Below, one piece after another: positions 53,329-64,000 of a DNA stretch of 64,000 nucleotides. The DNA comes from Endomychus coccineus (lineage: Eukaryota > Arthropoda > Insecta > Coleoptera > Endomychidae), in the NCBI GenBank assembly GCA_958510875.1, contig OY294068.1, positions 78,611,978 through 78,675,977 on the forward strand, given 5' to 3'. The translations under genes and the position numbers were made by a program. The notes below the pieces were generated by a model. The model saw only the letters and a list, made by a program, of their open reading frames with translations. It was not told where the DNA came from and ran no database searches. Each line of letters begins with the position of its first letter. Position 1 is the first letter of the stretch.

Positions 53329-54110
53329 TCACATTTGATAACAAAAGCACATTTCATACATATTATTAGTATTAGCATGAAATGGTATGATTAAAAATCT
53401 GAAAAAGATGTCAAAATAACTACTTGTAAACAACTTATTTCTGTATACTTTGGCAACTACAGCTTTTCTGTAGTAAAGCTTTTTTTTTCTGGCTATTTCA
53501 TTCCTTTCTTTAAGCAAATGCATAGCTTTTACATGAACATTGCGAAGAAATTCAAGCCTTTTTTCTTGATAGATTAATTTATCCTGTCTTATTTGCTCTA
53601 AGACAGATTTCGGTTTCTTGATCGCTTTTTTCCTTAAAATTTCTCCCTTGTTAACAATATTTGAGTTTGGTAAGACTGTCGTTTCCAGATTTTTTTGATC
53701 CGAGACGTTCCCTGACTCACTCTGATTCATCAAATCTGAAGGAATATGCTTGGTTTCTGATGCCAGCACAATTTCAGGATGCACACTTCTTTTCTTGCCA
53801 TAAACCATGTCCATTTCCTCCGCAAATTCGAAATATTTCCTTCCACGACCAGTCAATTTTTTATTATCCACCCACTTCTTATAATTAAGTTCAAGCACTT
53901 TCCATCAATTTTCAACATTTTTAGAAGATACTTCTATCTCTAATAGTTGCGACATCGCTGTTGCAATGACTTCCCACATACATTTAAAGTTTTAATTTTC
54001 ATGGTTCCTACTTTCAGACGATATTTCTGATAAAAATCGATCAATAGTTTCGTACTATTTCATGTCCACCCGTCAAAACCACTGGTGGTAGGTGAATTTA
54101 GTAGATTACT
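53329..54110 (-). pseudogene. Harbinger Myb/SANT-like (trihelix) partner protein (broken)
   Basis: The minus strand from about 54110 has NSTKLLIDFYQKYRLKVGT, MWEVIATAMSQLLEIEVSS, an in-frame TGA, then VLELNYKKWVDNKKLTGRGR and KYFEFAEEMDMVYGKKRSV. Tryptophan-spaced helices of this type form the Myb/SANT domain that binds element ends. The tail (to 53329) is Lys/Arg-rich with coiled-coil character (EQIRQDKLIYQEKRLEFLRN). Convergent with transposase C, as usual for the superfamily. One stop at the domain core and others near the start. Confidence 0.7.
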
Positions 54111-55009
54111 ATCGAAAGAATCAATAACAAAACACTGTACTGCTGCAATAAACAAAAGACCCAAATTAGATATAAAATGTAGTAGATAGTAGTTATAATA
54201 ACGTATAAAATTTGAAATATTGAACAATACCTTCAATTCCTTCCATTTTGAAATATTCGAAATCTTAAAAACCACTCAAAAGTTCTCGATTTATAGGAAC
54301 TTGATACAAAATAAATTCCTTTGGTTAGGGTAGCGTCAGCCATCAGGGTCTCTATCTAATTTGAAATAAGGTATTGCTTTATTGAGCATGCGTGTCAAGT
54401 TTCAGAACTGTTGGTTCTTGCTTCATAGCAAGAATAGTTTGAACCGTAATTTCACTGTCTCTCAAAGTTGTTGGAACGGTGTACTATTAGTAATTTTCAG
54501 TTCTGAAACGGTAAATTCATACTGTTGGAGCGATAAACTATTACTGCGCTTGTGTCAATAATGAGATGCTTGAAAATTTTATAATTGGAAGTTGTTGTTA
54601 TAAAAAAAATTTTTATCATAACTTTTCTTCACGATCTATATTTCAAAAGATATTCCAAAACAAACGAAAGCAAACCCTTTAGTCCAAGGGGTGAGAAAGT
54701 AGCCAGTTGACTTGGGCATAATAGTTCTCTATAAAGAGCGCTCCTTTTTGAGCTCATTTATTATAAGTGAACTAGTTCGCTCTTTCAGTTCAATATTGGA
54801 TTCTAGTTCAAATGTTCAAAATTCAGAAGAAATTTAAGAATTGTGCGGAGAAAGATAATGTACAAAAATAATAATTATTCTTATTCTGTAAATAGTACAT
54901 TTTAATTAGAAAGATAATAAACAAAACAACTAAACATTCATCCAAAAGTAACAAACAATATAAAACAATGTAAAATAAACTAAACTATTTATTTTTAATA
55001 CTTATTATA
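54111..55009. other. non-coding region, no feature recognised
   Basis: AT-rich. A segment with TTCAGAACTG...CAGTTCTGAAACGG near 54410-54510 is weakly palindromic. Short terminal-type sequence (AGAGCGCTCC, GAACTAGTTC) near 54735-54780 may belong to the end of the following hAT. Confidence 0.35.
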
Positions 55010-56830
55010 TTATATATTATTATGTAAAAATATCAATTGGGAAACTTTATTAGACTTCAATAAAGTTCTCCTATTATTCAATATTTGTCCTGTCCCAGAA
55101 AATATTCTTTCACAGGGTACAGACGTGGCAACGATAGAAAATCTTTTCAAAACATATGCATATAAATGAGGATAAATGTTCTTCCTTTCCTCCCACCATC
55201 GTATCGGATCTTTTTTCGGTCCATGTAGTCTTCATCCAAATATTAATCCAGTTCTTTAATGACAGCTGCTTTTTTATTACCTGGTCTTGATATCTTTGTA
55301 ATTTCATCGTCGTATTGATCCCAAATACTCCTTCTGCTTTCTTGGCTTCCTTGTTTGTTTGCAATTGAAACGCTTTCATTATCCTCAAGAATTTCAGTCA
55401 CTTCAGGCAGTTATCTCTTAAGCCCTGTACCGCTTTGTTAAAAGCTCCTTCATTTTTGAAACTCCGCTTTTTAAAACGTGGATCCAAAATTGAGCATTCT
55501 GCGTATAGCATACTATGCTCTATATCACCAAATCGAGCATTCATTTCCTGTTTTAAAACCTCTAATACAGCGACAACTTTTGGATTCTTTGGGTGACTTG
55601 TGGATAACATCCTGTAAATTAATTTCCAAAAGACGATAACTTTTGATAATGTTACATTGCTTTCAGCAGATATTTCTGTGGTCACTTCATAAAATGGACC
55701 AAGGATGGGCAGGACTTCCTCTATGGTATTCCAATCATTATGATTCAGTGAAAGATCACTGCGCAATAAAGCAATAGTTGTAATGACGGTATCTTCCACT
55801 TTTAAAATTCGATTCAGCATGTAACATTACGAATTTCAACGAGTTGGCACTTCTTGTTTGAGTTTTAAAATTGGCAAATTCATTTGGCTTTGAGCATTTT
55901 ACAATTTGCATAACGCATGTTAACTTCTTTTGAAAATTCTACGATGCACTTCAGTTTTGCAATAGTATCATACATTCTTGCTATAGGTTTTTGTACTATC
56001 AGATTTAATTTATGATCAAAACAACCAATATAACAACCAATATAAGCTGCGTTATCACTAACAACAGCGGCAATTTTATGTTTAATTCGCTATTCTGTTA
56101 TAATATCTTTTAAGATGTTACAAAGGTTTTCACTTGTATGCTTCTCATTATATTGAATGCAGCCAATTAACGCAGAACAAAGCTTGGATTGCGTATCAAC
56201 ATGAACATAATGTGCTGTTACAGATATATAACTTTCGTTAGTTCGGGAGGTCCAGCCATCAGTAGTAATTCATATAGCTTGGGCATCACTCACTCATCTT
56301 GTTTTTCAAATCTAATGTCAATTCATTATGAAGCTTAGTTAGCAAATTTTGAGATAATATTTTTCTAGAGGGCAACTGATAATTTGGACAATGGCATACC
56401 ATTACTATTAACTTTTGAAATTCAGGTTCCTCTACAATTCGTAATGCATGATGCCACTTTGACAATTTGTTTGCCAATTTGTTCGGTTTTACGTATTGGC
56501 GGTGACCTGTTAATAAAATTTGTTATTGCACTTTGATTTGTCGGTTATGCCTTCATAGAAGATGCATACGAAGGTTCGATAACAGATAAAGCATTACTAC
56601 CATTCTCTTCTTTTTGGAGCGAAGAATCGCCTGTTTTAGTGCTTGTGCTTGCCAAAATTGATTGTTGTTAACGTTGGTCTTCGGAAACTATTGATATTAA
56701 CGAGTGTTTATTTTTCATATTACAGCCGAGGTTTCCATTTGAACTATTAGAATTACTTATTTACTGCGAGCAGTAATTACACATAGCCCTTTTGTTTTCT
56801 TGTTTCTTTTTGAAGACATTATATCTGTTG
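55010..56830 (-). pseudogene. hAT transposase, Ac/ZBED-like (broken)
   Basis: Amino end: a BED-type finger fragment (AMCNYCS ... NMKNKHS, about 56700-56800). Then WHHALRIVEEPEFQKLI and YQLPSRKILSQNLLTKLHNE (56286-56477), VLPILGPFYEVTTEISAESN and ECSILDPRFKK (55398-55820), WMKTTWTEKRSD (about 55220), and the dimerisation tail SVPCERIFSGTGQILNNRRT ending at the stop 55010. Order matches hAT transposases of the Activator type. Many stops and shifts; not functional. Confidence 0.8.
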
Positions 56831-58238
56831 ACTATTGAATATTGCACTTAATTTTTTAACATTAAATTTCATTTAACGTTGCAGTGCACTAAATTTATGT
56901 AAATAAACGTAACGTGAGCCATTTTAAACAGCAATCTCATTTAAACACAAGTGTCATTGAGATCGTTTTCCTTCAGCTTGCGTTCAAGCTTTGACACAAT
57001 TCGTGTAAATTTATATAATTATTACATATTATTTAATTCAGATATAGACCTGGATCAACCTCAAATGTGATGCACATGACTGGTTATTATTAGTATCTCC
57101 CAATCGACGAATAAATTATCAATCAATATCAAAAATTTCATATTCAGGCGATACTCTAAATTCAAATTGGCGCCAACCCTAAAGACTCCGTTTATGCAGA
57201 GCTACACAAGTGAACCTGAACTAATCCAACCAGAAACTATTTGAAAGGAGCTGGTGAGCGGGTTTAGAGCAAAGAGTTCTATATATAGAGGAGACAAGTA
57301 GGATTGTACGAGTCGAGTTCGTGGGCTTTCTGTCTCTCTCGCACGATTTCCACCACTCCCAGTAATTTCGTAAGAGAATTATGCCCATTTGCACCATTCA
57401 CAATTTAAGCATAGCTTTAGCAAGTTCGACTTAAATTTAAGAAATTCTTAAGTTCTCTGTGGGATGCACCGTAGCATCAAATACATTTCTTAGCATTGAT
57501 CAGTTTAAGAAAAAGAACACGTCGTAATGCCGCGAATTCTAGTTACTTTTTAGTACTTTCACCAGATTCCTGCGCTTACCTAACCTATATTCTATATTTT
57601 CCAATTGTTAATATTTCAGTATTTGTCGTTAGTTGTGTTTGAAATGGAAAGTAATAAGGTAGTGAATTCTACTGATTATTTCACTTATGCTAAAATAGCG
57701 TGTTATGATTTGTTGAAATTTTTGTGTTGATAAATGAAAACATCATGTTTTCGATTTTGTAGTTCGGCTCTTGATTGGCTACTGGATAGGTATATGATGT
57801 GTTTTCGATTTTGTAGTTCGATTCCTGATTAGTTATTATCAAAACACAAACTTACCACTAGCAAGCTGCTATAATGACACAACACCAAACTTTGACCAAA
57901 ACTAAATAAGCAGTCACTATTAATTCATATCAACTTCACAATTTTCGACAAATTTTGCATACCCGTTGATTAATCAAATCACTAAATCAAAATGTTATCA
58001 AAACATAACCTCGATCTAGAAGCAGTAGACTAGACATGCAATGACGAAACTACGAATGACGCTCGCTGTGATTGGTAACTGAAATAGAGGGATGTTTGAA
58101 ATATCAAGTAAATGTTTTGTTAGTTGCATAATTTCAGAACTAAATGCGGGATTAATGTTCCTAGTTAAATTGAATAGTAGGCTGTAACATAAATGAAGGA
58201 AATTAACAATAATTCTTGAATCGAATTTACACGTCAAA
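56831..58238. other. non-coding region with a short direct repeat
   Basis: No gene. A segment GTTTTCGATTTTGTAGTTCG occurs at about 57747 and 57800 in tandem-like arrangement. From about 57600 the sequence may be the leader of the Crypton-type element. Confidence 0.35.
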
Positions 58239-59255
58239 ATGAGTGATAAGAGCCACTTCGGTTATTATAATCTTGAACAAATAAGAAATGAAATTAAAGA
58301 CCTAATACCGCAAAATACCATTCGGTCCAAAAAATACATTTGGAAACAATTCACAGAATTTTGTGAAAAACGAAATCACCTTCTAGAAGAAAATACATCG
58401 AATGAAAAACTTGCGGACATCCTTACTGAATGGGCATTCAATATGCGAAAGATCGATGGAAGGTGAGTATAAGGAAATGGTAGTGAAAACTGTGGAATAC
58501 TACTGCCAAATTGCTCCAAGAGAAATATTATAACGAATACAACCGTACTTTAGATCCATTCAAAGATATACCTTTTCAAGTTGCTAGAAATGCCAGGAAT
58601 ATGAAAAGGAAAAGACTGCAAAGTATTCCAGAAAAAAGAAAAATATCTTCTGTATCCTTGACATCTGAAGAAATGATAAATATTGTACAAAGTTGGGATG
58701 AAAATAATCCAAATAGACTGCAGAGAAAAGTTTATCATGTAATTGCAGTGGAATTGGCTTGGCGGGGTGGCGAGGCTTGTCGATGTTTGGTTAATTTTTT
58801 CAAAGAAGAAATAAATAACGACGGAACACCATCAGGAAGACTGGAATACAACCCAATTTTCACGAAAACTGCACAAGGAGGTGCAAGAAATATAGCGGAA
58901 AGTAAATGGCTTGTACCAAATAAAGATAAACCAGAAAATTGCCCAGTTCGACTATTCAAGAAACTGATATCAAAAAGAGGAGTGAATATTAAAACGGATC
59001 GGCTATTTTTGACGGTTAACAACAATTGGTATAAAGACAATAATAGTCCTTGGTTCAAAAATATGCCAATTGGTATAAATGAAATTAGTAAATGGACCAA
59101 ATCTGCAGCTGAAAAAATTGGTTTAGATACGAAAAAAATTTAAAATTTCGAATCATTCAAATAGATCTACAGCTGTCAGTCAGTTGGCAAGTTCCGGAAT
59201 CGGAGAACAACAAATGGCCATAGTAGTTCAACGTCAATAAAATCATATTTACAAC
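58239..59255 (+). pseudogene. Crypton-type tyrosine recombinase (frameshifted)
   Basis: The amino domain (58239-58466) has IRSKKYIWKQFTEFCEKRNH, the core-binding region. Two frameshifts near 58460-58500 precede 58511-59143 with SVSLTSEEMINIVQSWDENN, VIAVELAWRGGEACRCLVNF holding the first catalytic arginine, ESKWLVPNKDKPENCPVRLF and INEISKWTKSAAEKIGLD. Beyond a last shift near 59145 comes an HSNR motif (HxxR), then a stop near 59270. These are the recombinase hallmarks. No inverted repeats are expected for Cryptons. The tyrosine itself is not confidently placed. Confidence 0.65.
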
Positions 59256-59484
59256 TCAACAAGGAACACACCATGCCAAAATAATTTCAAATCTTAGGAG
59301 TGAAGATGTAAATATATCCACAACGCAGACGGTTGTATCTACTAGTACAAAAAAGGACGAACTGGATATGGATAATGTTAAAATATACAACAGCACAAAC
59401 TGTACATTTAATATTAATATTTATAATGAATAAATAAAAATGGTTTCGATTTTATTCATGAAATAATCTTAACAAATACAACTC

Positions 59485-59640
59485 GTGTTATCGGCGATTA
59501 CCGTTAATTCCTTCTCGGTTTCGAATCAAATTATGTTGCTTCAGGCAACCACAGGAGCGCTTGCGCGAGTGTGGTTGCCAAGTAACATAATTTGATTCTC
59601 AAATTCAAAGGAATTGCTATTTCGATAATCACCGATACAC
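59485..59640. repeat. long palindrome / foldback element
   Basis: The arms begin GTGTTATCGGCGATTACCG (59485) and, inverted, GTGTATCGGTGATTATCG (ending 59640). They continue through AATCAAATTATGTTGCTTC and GGCAACCAC on both sides, with a small centre GCGCTTGCGCG near 59560. Probably a MITE of a DNA transposon. Confidence 0.75.
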
Positions 59641-60192
59641 TTGTGGTATTACCTACGAAAACTTTTATTTCCGTAGAGAACTATTGTAAAGAAGACTCGT
59701 ACCCCTAATAATTCGGAAATAGAGGAGCAATTGCTTTTAATAAGCCTTGTGCATAAATACAAGCACATTATTGAATGGTGTCAGAGTGTCAGTGTTGATG
59801 AAAAGAACAAGGCGGGGAAGCTGTTGTTAACAAATTCAATTCTTCATGTTCATAATCGAGAATAGAGAGGTGCATTCTGCTGTAGGGATTCTCTAAAATG
59901 TGTTCCAGGACAGGCTGCTATATAATTTACATATATATATAATAATCTTCAATATTATGGAATAAAATGACAATCAATGTTCTCCTAAAAGAATTATATT
60001 TCAAATTAATTTCAATTTACATTCATAGTAAAACAATGTTACACTCACCTAAAAGAAAATCGATTCAAATGTCATTTATTAAGAACTTGTGAGTGATTAA
60101 TATTAAATAAGAAATTACCAATTAAAATCCCCATTGTTTCCATAGCTACACTATCATTATACAATGTCATAGAACTAAACCAGAGACAATGA
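59641..60192. other. flank and 3' LTR of the gypsy-like element
   Basis: Non-coding. The right part belongs to the LTR whose edge is fixed at 60207; its left edge I could not place because the 5' LTR lies beyond the window. Confidence 0.4.
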
Positions 60193-62757
60193 CTAAACAT
60201 TGTTACATCTCCCCCCCAGCGAGAGAAATTGACCCGTTGGGATCAATTTACCCGAGTGACATAGAACTGTTTCTTTACCTCTCTTTCCACATGTCAATTC
60301 ATAGATCGTGTTCGAAATGCGTCGCTTGATGGGGAAAGGTCCACTCCTAATTTCATCCAATTTGTTCCTGTTTAGCTTATTGCCTCCTTCAATATATACC
60401 AACTCATTAATTGTAAAATCGTATTTTTTTCTATTTTTATCTATTCTCAATTTGTTTTTTTCATGATTAAGAGTAGAATTTTCTATAGCTTTCTTGCGAT
60501 CTGAGGATAAATCACGTTTTATTTGAAGTGATTCTGGAACAATGTTAGATTCTTCACCTAAAAGGAGATATCTTGGTGTGAATTTAGTAACACTATGGAT
60601 GGTATTATTATACTCTGAGGTACATTTTTCTGCTATTTTAGACCATGCTTGTTTCTTCTCATTTTTACTATTCATTTTACATCTTATACGATTCACTAAG
60701 GTCTGGTGGAGTCGTTCATTGAGTCCATTCGACTGTGGACAATCTATTGAAGTAAGTATTAAAGTAACACCTTTTGAAGTTAAATATTCTCTAAATTCTG
60801 TAGACCTGATTCCTGCGTATTGATCAGCTAGTAATATTTTAACTTTATTTTTCCTTAGCACAGGATCTAAAAGATGTATGAAATCTTTCACACTTTGTCC
60901 ATTGGAGGTTGATATAAATGCGAATCTTGAAAAGTGGTCAGCCAATATATGTAAATATCGTTTGGAAGAATTATTCCCATTGAATCCACCTACTGTGTCT
61001 AGTGACATGATTTCGTATGGTTCAATCGCTGGACCTAAATGGGAAAGTAAGCCAATTGGACGGTCTCTTCTTGTTTTATTCTTCTTACAAATTTCACATG
61101 AATAACAATATTGTCGAACCATTTTATCCATATTGAAGAAATAATAATATGGACGTATATTCAATAGCATATGATGAGCTCCAATATGCCCAAGCTGCCA
61201 ATGAATTTTCTCAATAAGCTTCTGTCCTAACTCCTGGGAAAGGAAAATTCTTTGATTCCCGTTGATGGTCTTGAAATATATTTCACCTCTTCTCTTCATA
61301 TGCCCATTTTTCAATATCTGAGACTTATTCTCTTCTTGGTCATCCAGAATATCTTTTATTTTAATCAAATTTACCACCTTTATCACATCCTCATTATTCT
61401 CAAAGCTCTCAAGAACCGGATTCCTGGATAACGAGTCAGCTTCAACATTTTCTTTTCCTGGACTGTACATCACTTTGAAGTTATACTGTGACAAGTAATA
61501 TACAAGGTCCCCTAATTCTTCATCTGTCCGAGCTTTAACTCTGAGATTTTCCAAAGGTTTATGATCTGTAATAACTATAAATTCTCTCCCTATCAACCAA
61601 TGCTGCCAATATAAAATAGCTTCTTTAATAGCTAAACATTCTAAATATATAGCTTTCTTCTTCTTTTGAGCAGGACTCAATTTTTTTGAAAAATATGCCA
61701 CTGGATGGAGTTTATTGCTTTCTGTTGGTTGTTTCATTACTGCTCCAAATCCTTCACCACTAGCATCGGTGTAAATATAAACTGGTTTTTCGAAATTGTA
61801 TATACCTAATATAGGTGCAGAACATAGATACGATTTTACCGTCTGAAATGCTTTTTCAGAAGTATCTGACCACTTAAATGGAACATTCTTTTTTAACAAA
61901 TTATGTAACGGCTCAAGTGTTTGTACTGCATTTTCTAAATATTTGTAATAGAAATTAATCTTTCCCAAGAACTGACGAACATTTTTTTCTGTTTTCGGTT
62001 GAGGAAAATTTTTAATTGCTTTCAGATTATCGTTTAGTGGACTAATTTTATTTTTTCCAATTATATGACCCAAATATTTAACAGATTTCTTTGCAAAGCT
62101 ACATTTTTCCAGCTTTAATTTGAAACCTTCTTCCTTAATTGCATGAAGAAGAGAATCTATATGTTGTAAATGATCTTCAAATGTTTCTGAAAAGATCAAA
62201 ACATCATCAATATAATTAATGCAAAAATTTGTAAGCTTATACTTTCGCAAAATATTAGTTAAAGTACGTTGGAAAATAGCTGGTGATGTCTTCAAACCAA
62301 ATGGAAGACGGGTCCATTGCCAATGCCCTTCCTGTGTTATAAAAGCAGTTTTTTCTCTATCTTCTTGTTTTATTGGGATAGACCAAAAAGCAGAATTTAT
62401 ATCAAAAGTTGAATACCATTCACATTTTCCAGCCTTTACCATCATATCTTCTATTCGTGGGAATGGTTGAGGTTCAGGAATCACTAATTTATTTAGTTCA
62501 CGAAAATCAATGCAAAGACGAGATCTTTTATTTTCTTCACGTTTATATGCAAGAGTAACAGGGGATGCAAAAGGTGAATTAGAATATTCTATCAAACCTG
62601 CTTCCAACAGATTTGTTACCTGAGACTCAATCTCTTTATTATCTGGAATAGATGTTCTATATGGTTTTTTTATAACATATCTATTTTCTGAAAGTTTTAT
62701 TTCAGCCTCTGTTCGTTTCACTTTTCCAACATCATATTTACCTTTTGCAAATATCAT
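60193..62757 (-). CDS. Ty3/gypsy-like pol: reverse transcriptase, RNase H, integrase
   Basis: An intact 854-residue frame. Reverse transcriptase: YRTSIPDNKEIESQV, SRLCIDFRELNKLVIPEP, LPFGLKTSPAIFQRTL and FCINYIDDVLIF with the YIDD active site. RNase H: YIYTDASGEGFGAVM and FIVITDHKPLENL. Integrase: an HHCC finger (HWQLGHIGAHHM, CYSCEICKKNK), then SLDTVGG, KILLADQYAGIR and NGLNERLHQTLVNRI with the DDE residues. The stop (60193-60195) lies inside the LTR. The frame is also open about a dozen codons upstream of the ATG at 62757. No chromodomain or env seen. Probably a recent copy. Confidence 0.92.
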   Translation of the reverse strand: MIFAKGKYDVGKVKRTEAEIKLSENRYVIKKPYRTSIPDNKEIESQVTNLLEAGLIEYSNSPFASPVTLAYKREENKRSRLCIDFRELNKLVIPEPQPFPRIEDMMVKAGKCEWYSTFDINSAFWSIPIKQEDREKTAFITQEGHWQWTRLPFGLKTSPAIFQRTLTNILRKYKLTNFCINYIDDVLIFSETFEDHLQHIDSLLHAIKEEGFKLKLEKCSFAKKSVKYLGHIIGKNKISPLNDNLKAIKNFPQPKTEKNVRQFLGKINFYYKYLENAVQTLEPLHNLLKKNVPFKWSDTSEKAFQTVKSYLCSAPILGIYNFEKPVYIYTDASGEGFGAVMKQPTESNKLHPVAYFSKKLSPAQKKKKAIYLECLAIKEAILYWQHWLIGREFIVITDHKPLENLRVKARTDEELGDLVYYLSQYNFKVMYSPGKENVEADSLSRNPVLESFENNEDVIKVVNLIKIKDILDDQEENKSQILKNGHMKRRGEIYFKTINGNQRIFLSQELGQKLIEKIHWQLGHIGAHHMLLNIRPYYYFFNMDKMVRQYCYSCEICKKNKTRRDRPIGLLSHLGPAIEPYEIMSLDTVGGFNGNNSSKRYLHILADHFSRFAFISTSNGQSVKDFIHLLDPVLRKNKVKILLADQYAGIRSTEFREYLTSKGVTLILTSIDCPQSNGLNERLHQTLVNRIRCKMNSKNEKKQAWSKIAEKCTSEYNNTIHSVTKFTPRYLLLGEESNIVPESLQIKRDLSSDRKKAIENSTLNHEKNKLRIDKNRKKYDFTINELVYIEGGNKLNRNKLDEIRSGPFPIKRRISNTIYELTCGKRGKETVLCHSGKLIPTGQFLSLGGRCNNV
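60201..60220 (-). promoter_or_regulatory. polypurine tract and LTR start of the gypsy-like element
   Basis: On the minus strand GCTGGGGGGGAGA (60220-60208) is followed directly by TGTAACAATG, a polypurine tract next to a TG-initiated LTR. It primes plus-strand DNA synthesis in this class. Confidence 0.7.
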
Positions 62758-63262
62758 TTTATATTTTTCATCAAGTATATCATACTGTTTTGTTCACTTG
62801 TATTAAGGTGATCTAAATTTTCAATCTGTCTCGTTTCTATAGAGTTAACAAGAGCTTTATTCATAATATTATCATCCTGTGATATTTCTTCATTTTTATT
62901 ACCGATCTTTTGAAAAATTCTAAGATTTTCATCCTGTATTAATTTGAATTTTTTTATAGCATCTAATCCAAGAAGTAAATCATAAGAGAAATTATTATTT
63001 TTCACAACATAAACATCTAAAATTTCTTCAATTTTATTAATTTTCATAGAAAGACGTGCCCGGCGATGAGTAAAATCCAATCCACTGATTGTGCGAAAAA
63101 TATTACGATTTTTCATCAACTTTATTCTTGATTCATCAACAATTTTCTGATTTATAAGTGTAATATTTGACCCACTATCATAAACACCCTTCACAATTTG
63201 TTTCTTATCAATAATAACATTTACCGTAATCAATGATGGACACTCACCTGCCGGCTTACTTA
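62754..63262 (-). CDS. gypsy-like aspartic protease ORF
   Basis: Contains GVYDSGSNITLIN, the aspartyl protease active site, and LLLGLDAIKKF further on. The frame has no ATG at its beginning; it is open back to about 63262 and overlaps the end of gag in the -1 frame, so expression by frameshifting is likely. Its TGA stop (62754-62756) overlaps the pol ATG as ATGA. The enzyme would process the polyproteins. Confidence 0.8.
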
Positions 63263-64000
63263 GTTTTTTGAATTTTCAAACTCTATATTAATTGCATCTT
63301 CAGATTCTGTTAGATTCACCGTTCTCTTATTCACTTCATAACGTTGTTTATTTCTACAAACTTCCCACGGATGGTAACGATCAGGTTTACCCAATGATGC
63401 ACATATGTAACATGATTGTTTTCTTTTTTCGGTGCTAATCTTTTCTCTTAACAACAAATCATTGAAGTTATCCTTCTTTATCCTAGGCACAACTGATGTT
63501 TCATATTTCCGAAGCTGGTTCATAAGTTCTTCCGTAGTTTTTATTTCCTCTTTATCTAGCTTGTCTTGAATATAAATAGGTAATCCAACCACAATATGTG
63601 AAATTCTTGATACATCTGTCATATTCCTTTCACATTCTAACAGTAAGCGCTCTTTCTTCAAGGCATAATCTAATAATGATCCGAAACCATTCATATATTT
63701 GAATACATAAGCATAGCGAACAGTTGACCAACCCTTATCCGCATATGTTTGAAGGAATGAATGTAACCACTGGTTCCAATCCCTCATATCCAGCTTTTTC
63801 ATCGTAGAACAGTACCATTCTTTAGCATTATCCTCTAAAAATAGTCTCAAACATTGAATTTTTTTCTCATCATCTTCTATTTCATATCGAGTACACTCTT
63901 TCTCAAAATATTGTAGCCACTCTTTTGCATTTTGATTTTTTCCCTTGAATTTATCCAGAACAAACTTTCTTTCAATCTCTGATAATGACAGTTCTTTTGT
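63260..64000 (-). CDS. gypsy-like gag, 5' end beyond the window
   Basis: Open from the window edge to TAA at 63260-63262. It contains KCIQ-type leader residues and NAKEWYCSTMKKLDMRDWNQ, matching the retrotransposon gag capsid region, then SCYICASLGKPDRYHPWEVC, a knuckle-like Cys/His motif with wider spacing than the usual CCHC. The start lies outside the window. Confidence 0.8.
   Translation of the reverse strand, partial: TKELSLSEIERKFVLDKFKGKNQNAKEWLQYFEKECTRYEIEDDEKKIQCLRLFLEDNAKEWYCSTMKKLDMRDWNQWLHSFLQTYADKGWSTVRYAYVFKYMNGFGSLLDYALKKERLLLECERNMTDVSRISHIVVGLPIYIQDKLDKEEIKTTEELMNQLRKYETSVVPRIKKDNFNDLLLREKISTEKRKQSCYICASLGKPDRYHPWEVCRNKQRYEVNKRTVNLTESEDAINIEFENSKN
63263..63269 (-). promoter_or_regulatory. 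-1 ribosomal frameshift heptamer A AAA AAC
   Basis: In the gag frame the codons AAA AAC immediately precede the TAA stop and are preceded by A, giving the canonical X XXY YYZ heptamer. A -1 slip leads exactly into the protease frame. The downstream stimulatory structure was not assessed. Confidence 0.6.

Overview
The window is an AT-rich stretch of arthropod, most likely insect, nuclear DNA. The evidence is canonical GT-AG introns, insect-type transposon families, an insect-type Polinton/Maverick and an orthomyxovirus-like polymerase relic. I found no ordinary host gene, tRNA or rRNA. Nearly everything recognisable is a mobile element, mostly decayed and deeply nested, so most genes are pseudogenes broken by stops or frameshifts. 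Family names are my reading of motifs, not database results.

Layout. 169-2976: a complete pogo/Tigger-like element (TA target duplication) whose transposase ends in a PHD-like finger. 3243-5215: a 5'-truncated, internally deleted non-LTR retrotransposon. 5590-21410: a decayed Polinton with integrase-chromodomain, packaging ATPase, double jelly-roll capsid protein, minor capsid protein, adenovirus-type protease, PLA2-like protein, several unknown proteins, and the amino-terminal part of a protein-primed DNA polymerase. A near-intact PIF/Harbinger element (8716-12011, TAA duplication, 35-bp perfect inverted repeats) interrupts one Polinton gene. 21400-25700: fragments of a second Harbinger, a second pogo-like element and P/THAP9-like and unassigned pieces.

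25696-46112 is a nest of elements. A hAT transposase gene is split by a large XPG/PIN-nuclease element (Academ-like, 26457-44352, GTAC duplication). Its left inverted repeat is split by a Sola-like element (26708-31759, ATAT duplication), which is itself split by a mariner (29155-31248, 365-bp inverted repeats). The 7.5-kb intron of the XPG-nuclease gene holds a 118-bp higher-order tandem repeat and a two-ORF non-LTR element (36199-41181, 8-bp duplication).

46265-50148: BEL/Pao retrotransposon remains fused to a fragment of an orthomyxovirus-like PB1 polymerase subunit (endogenous viral element). 50590-54110: a third Harbinger with a Myb/SANT partner gene. 55010-56830: an Ac-like hAT. 58239-59255: a Crypton-type tyrosine recombinase relic. 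59485-59640: a long palindrome. 60193-64000: a comparatively young Ty3/gypsy-like element with gag, protease and pol in three overlapping frames and a canonical -1 slippery heptamer at the gag stop; it runs off the right edge.

The most unusual items are the PB1-like viral relic, the datable nest of insertions with a paralogous empty site, the Polinton morphogenesis module with unknown accessory proteins, and the slippery-site organisation of the terminal retrotransposon.
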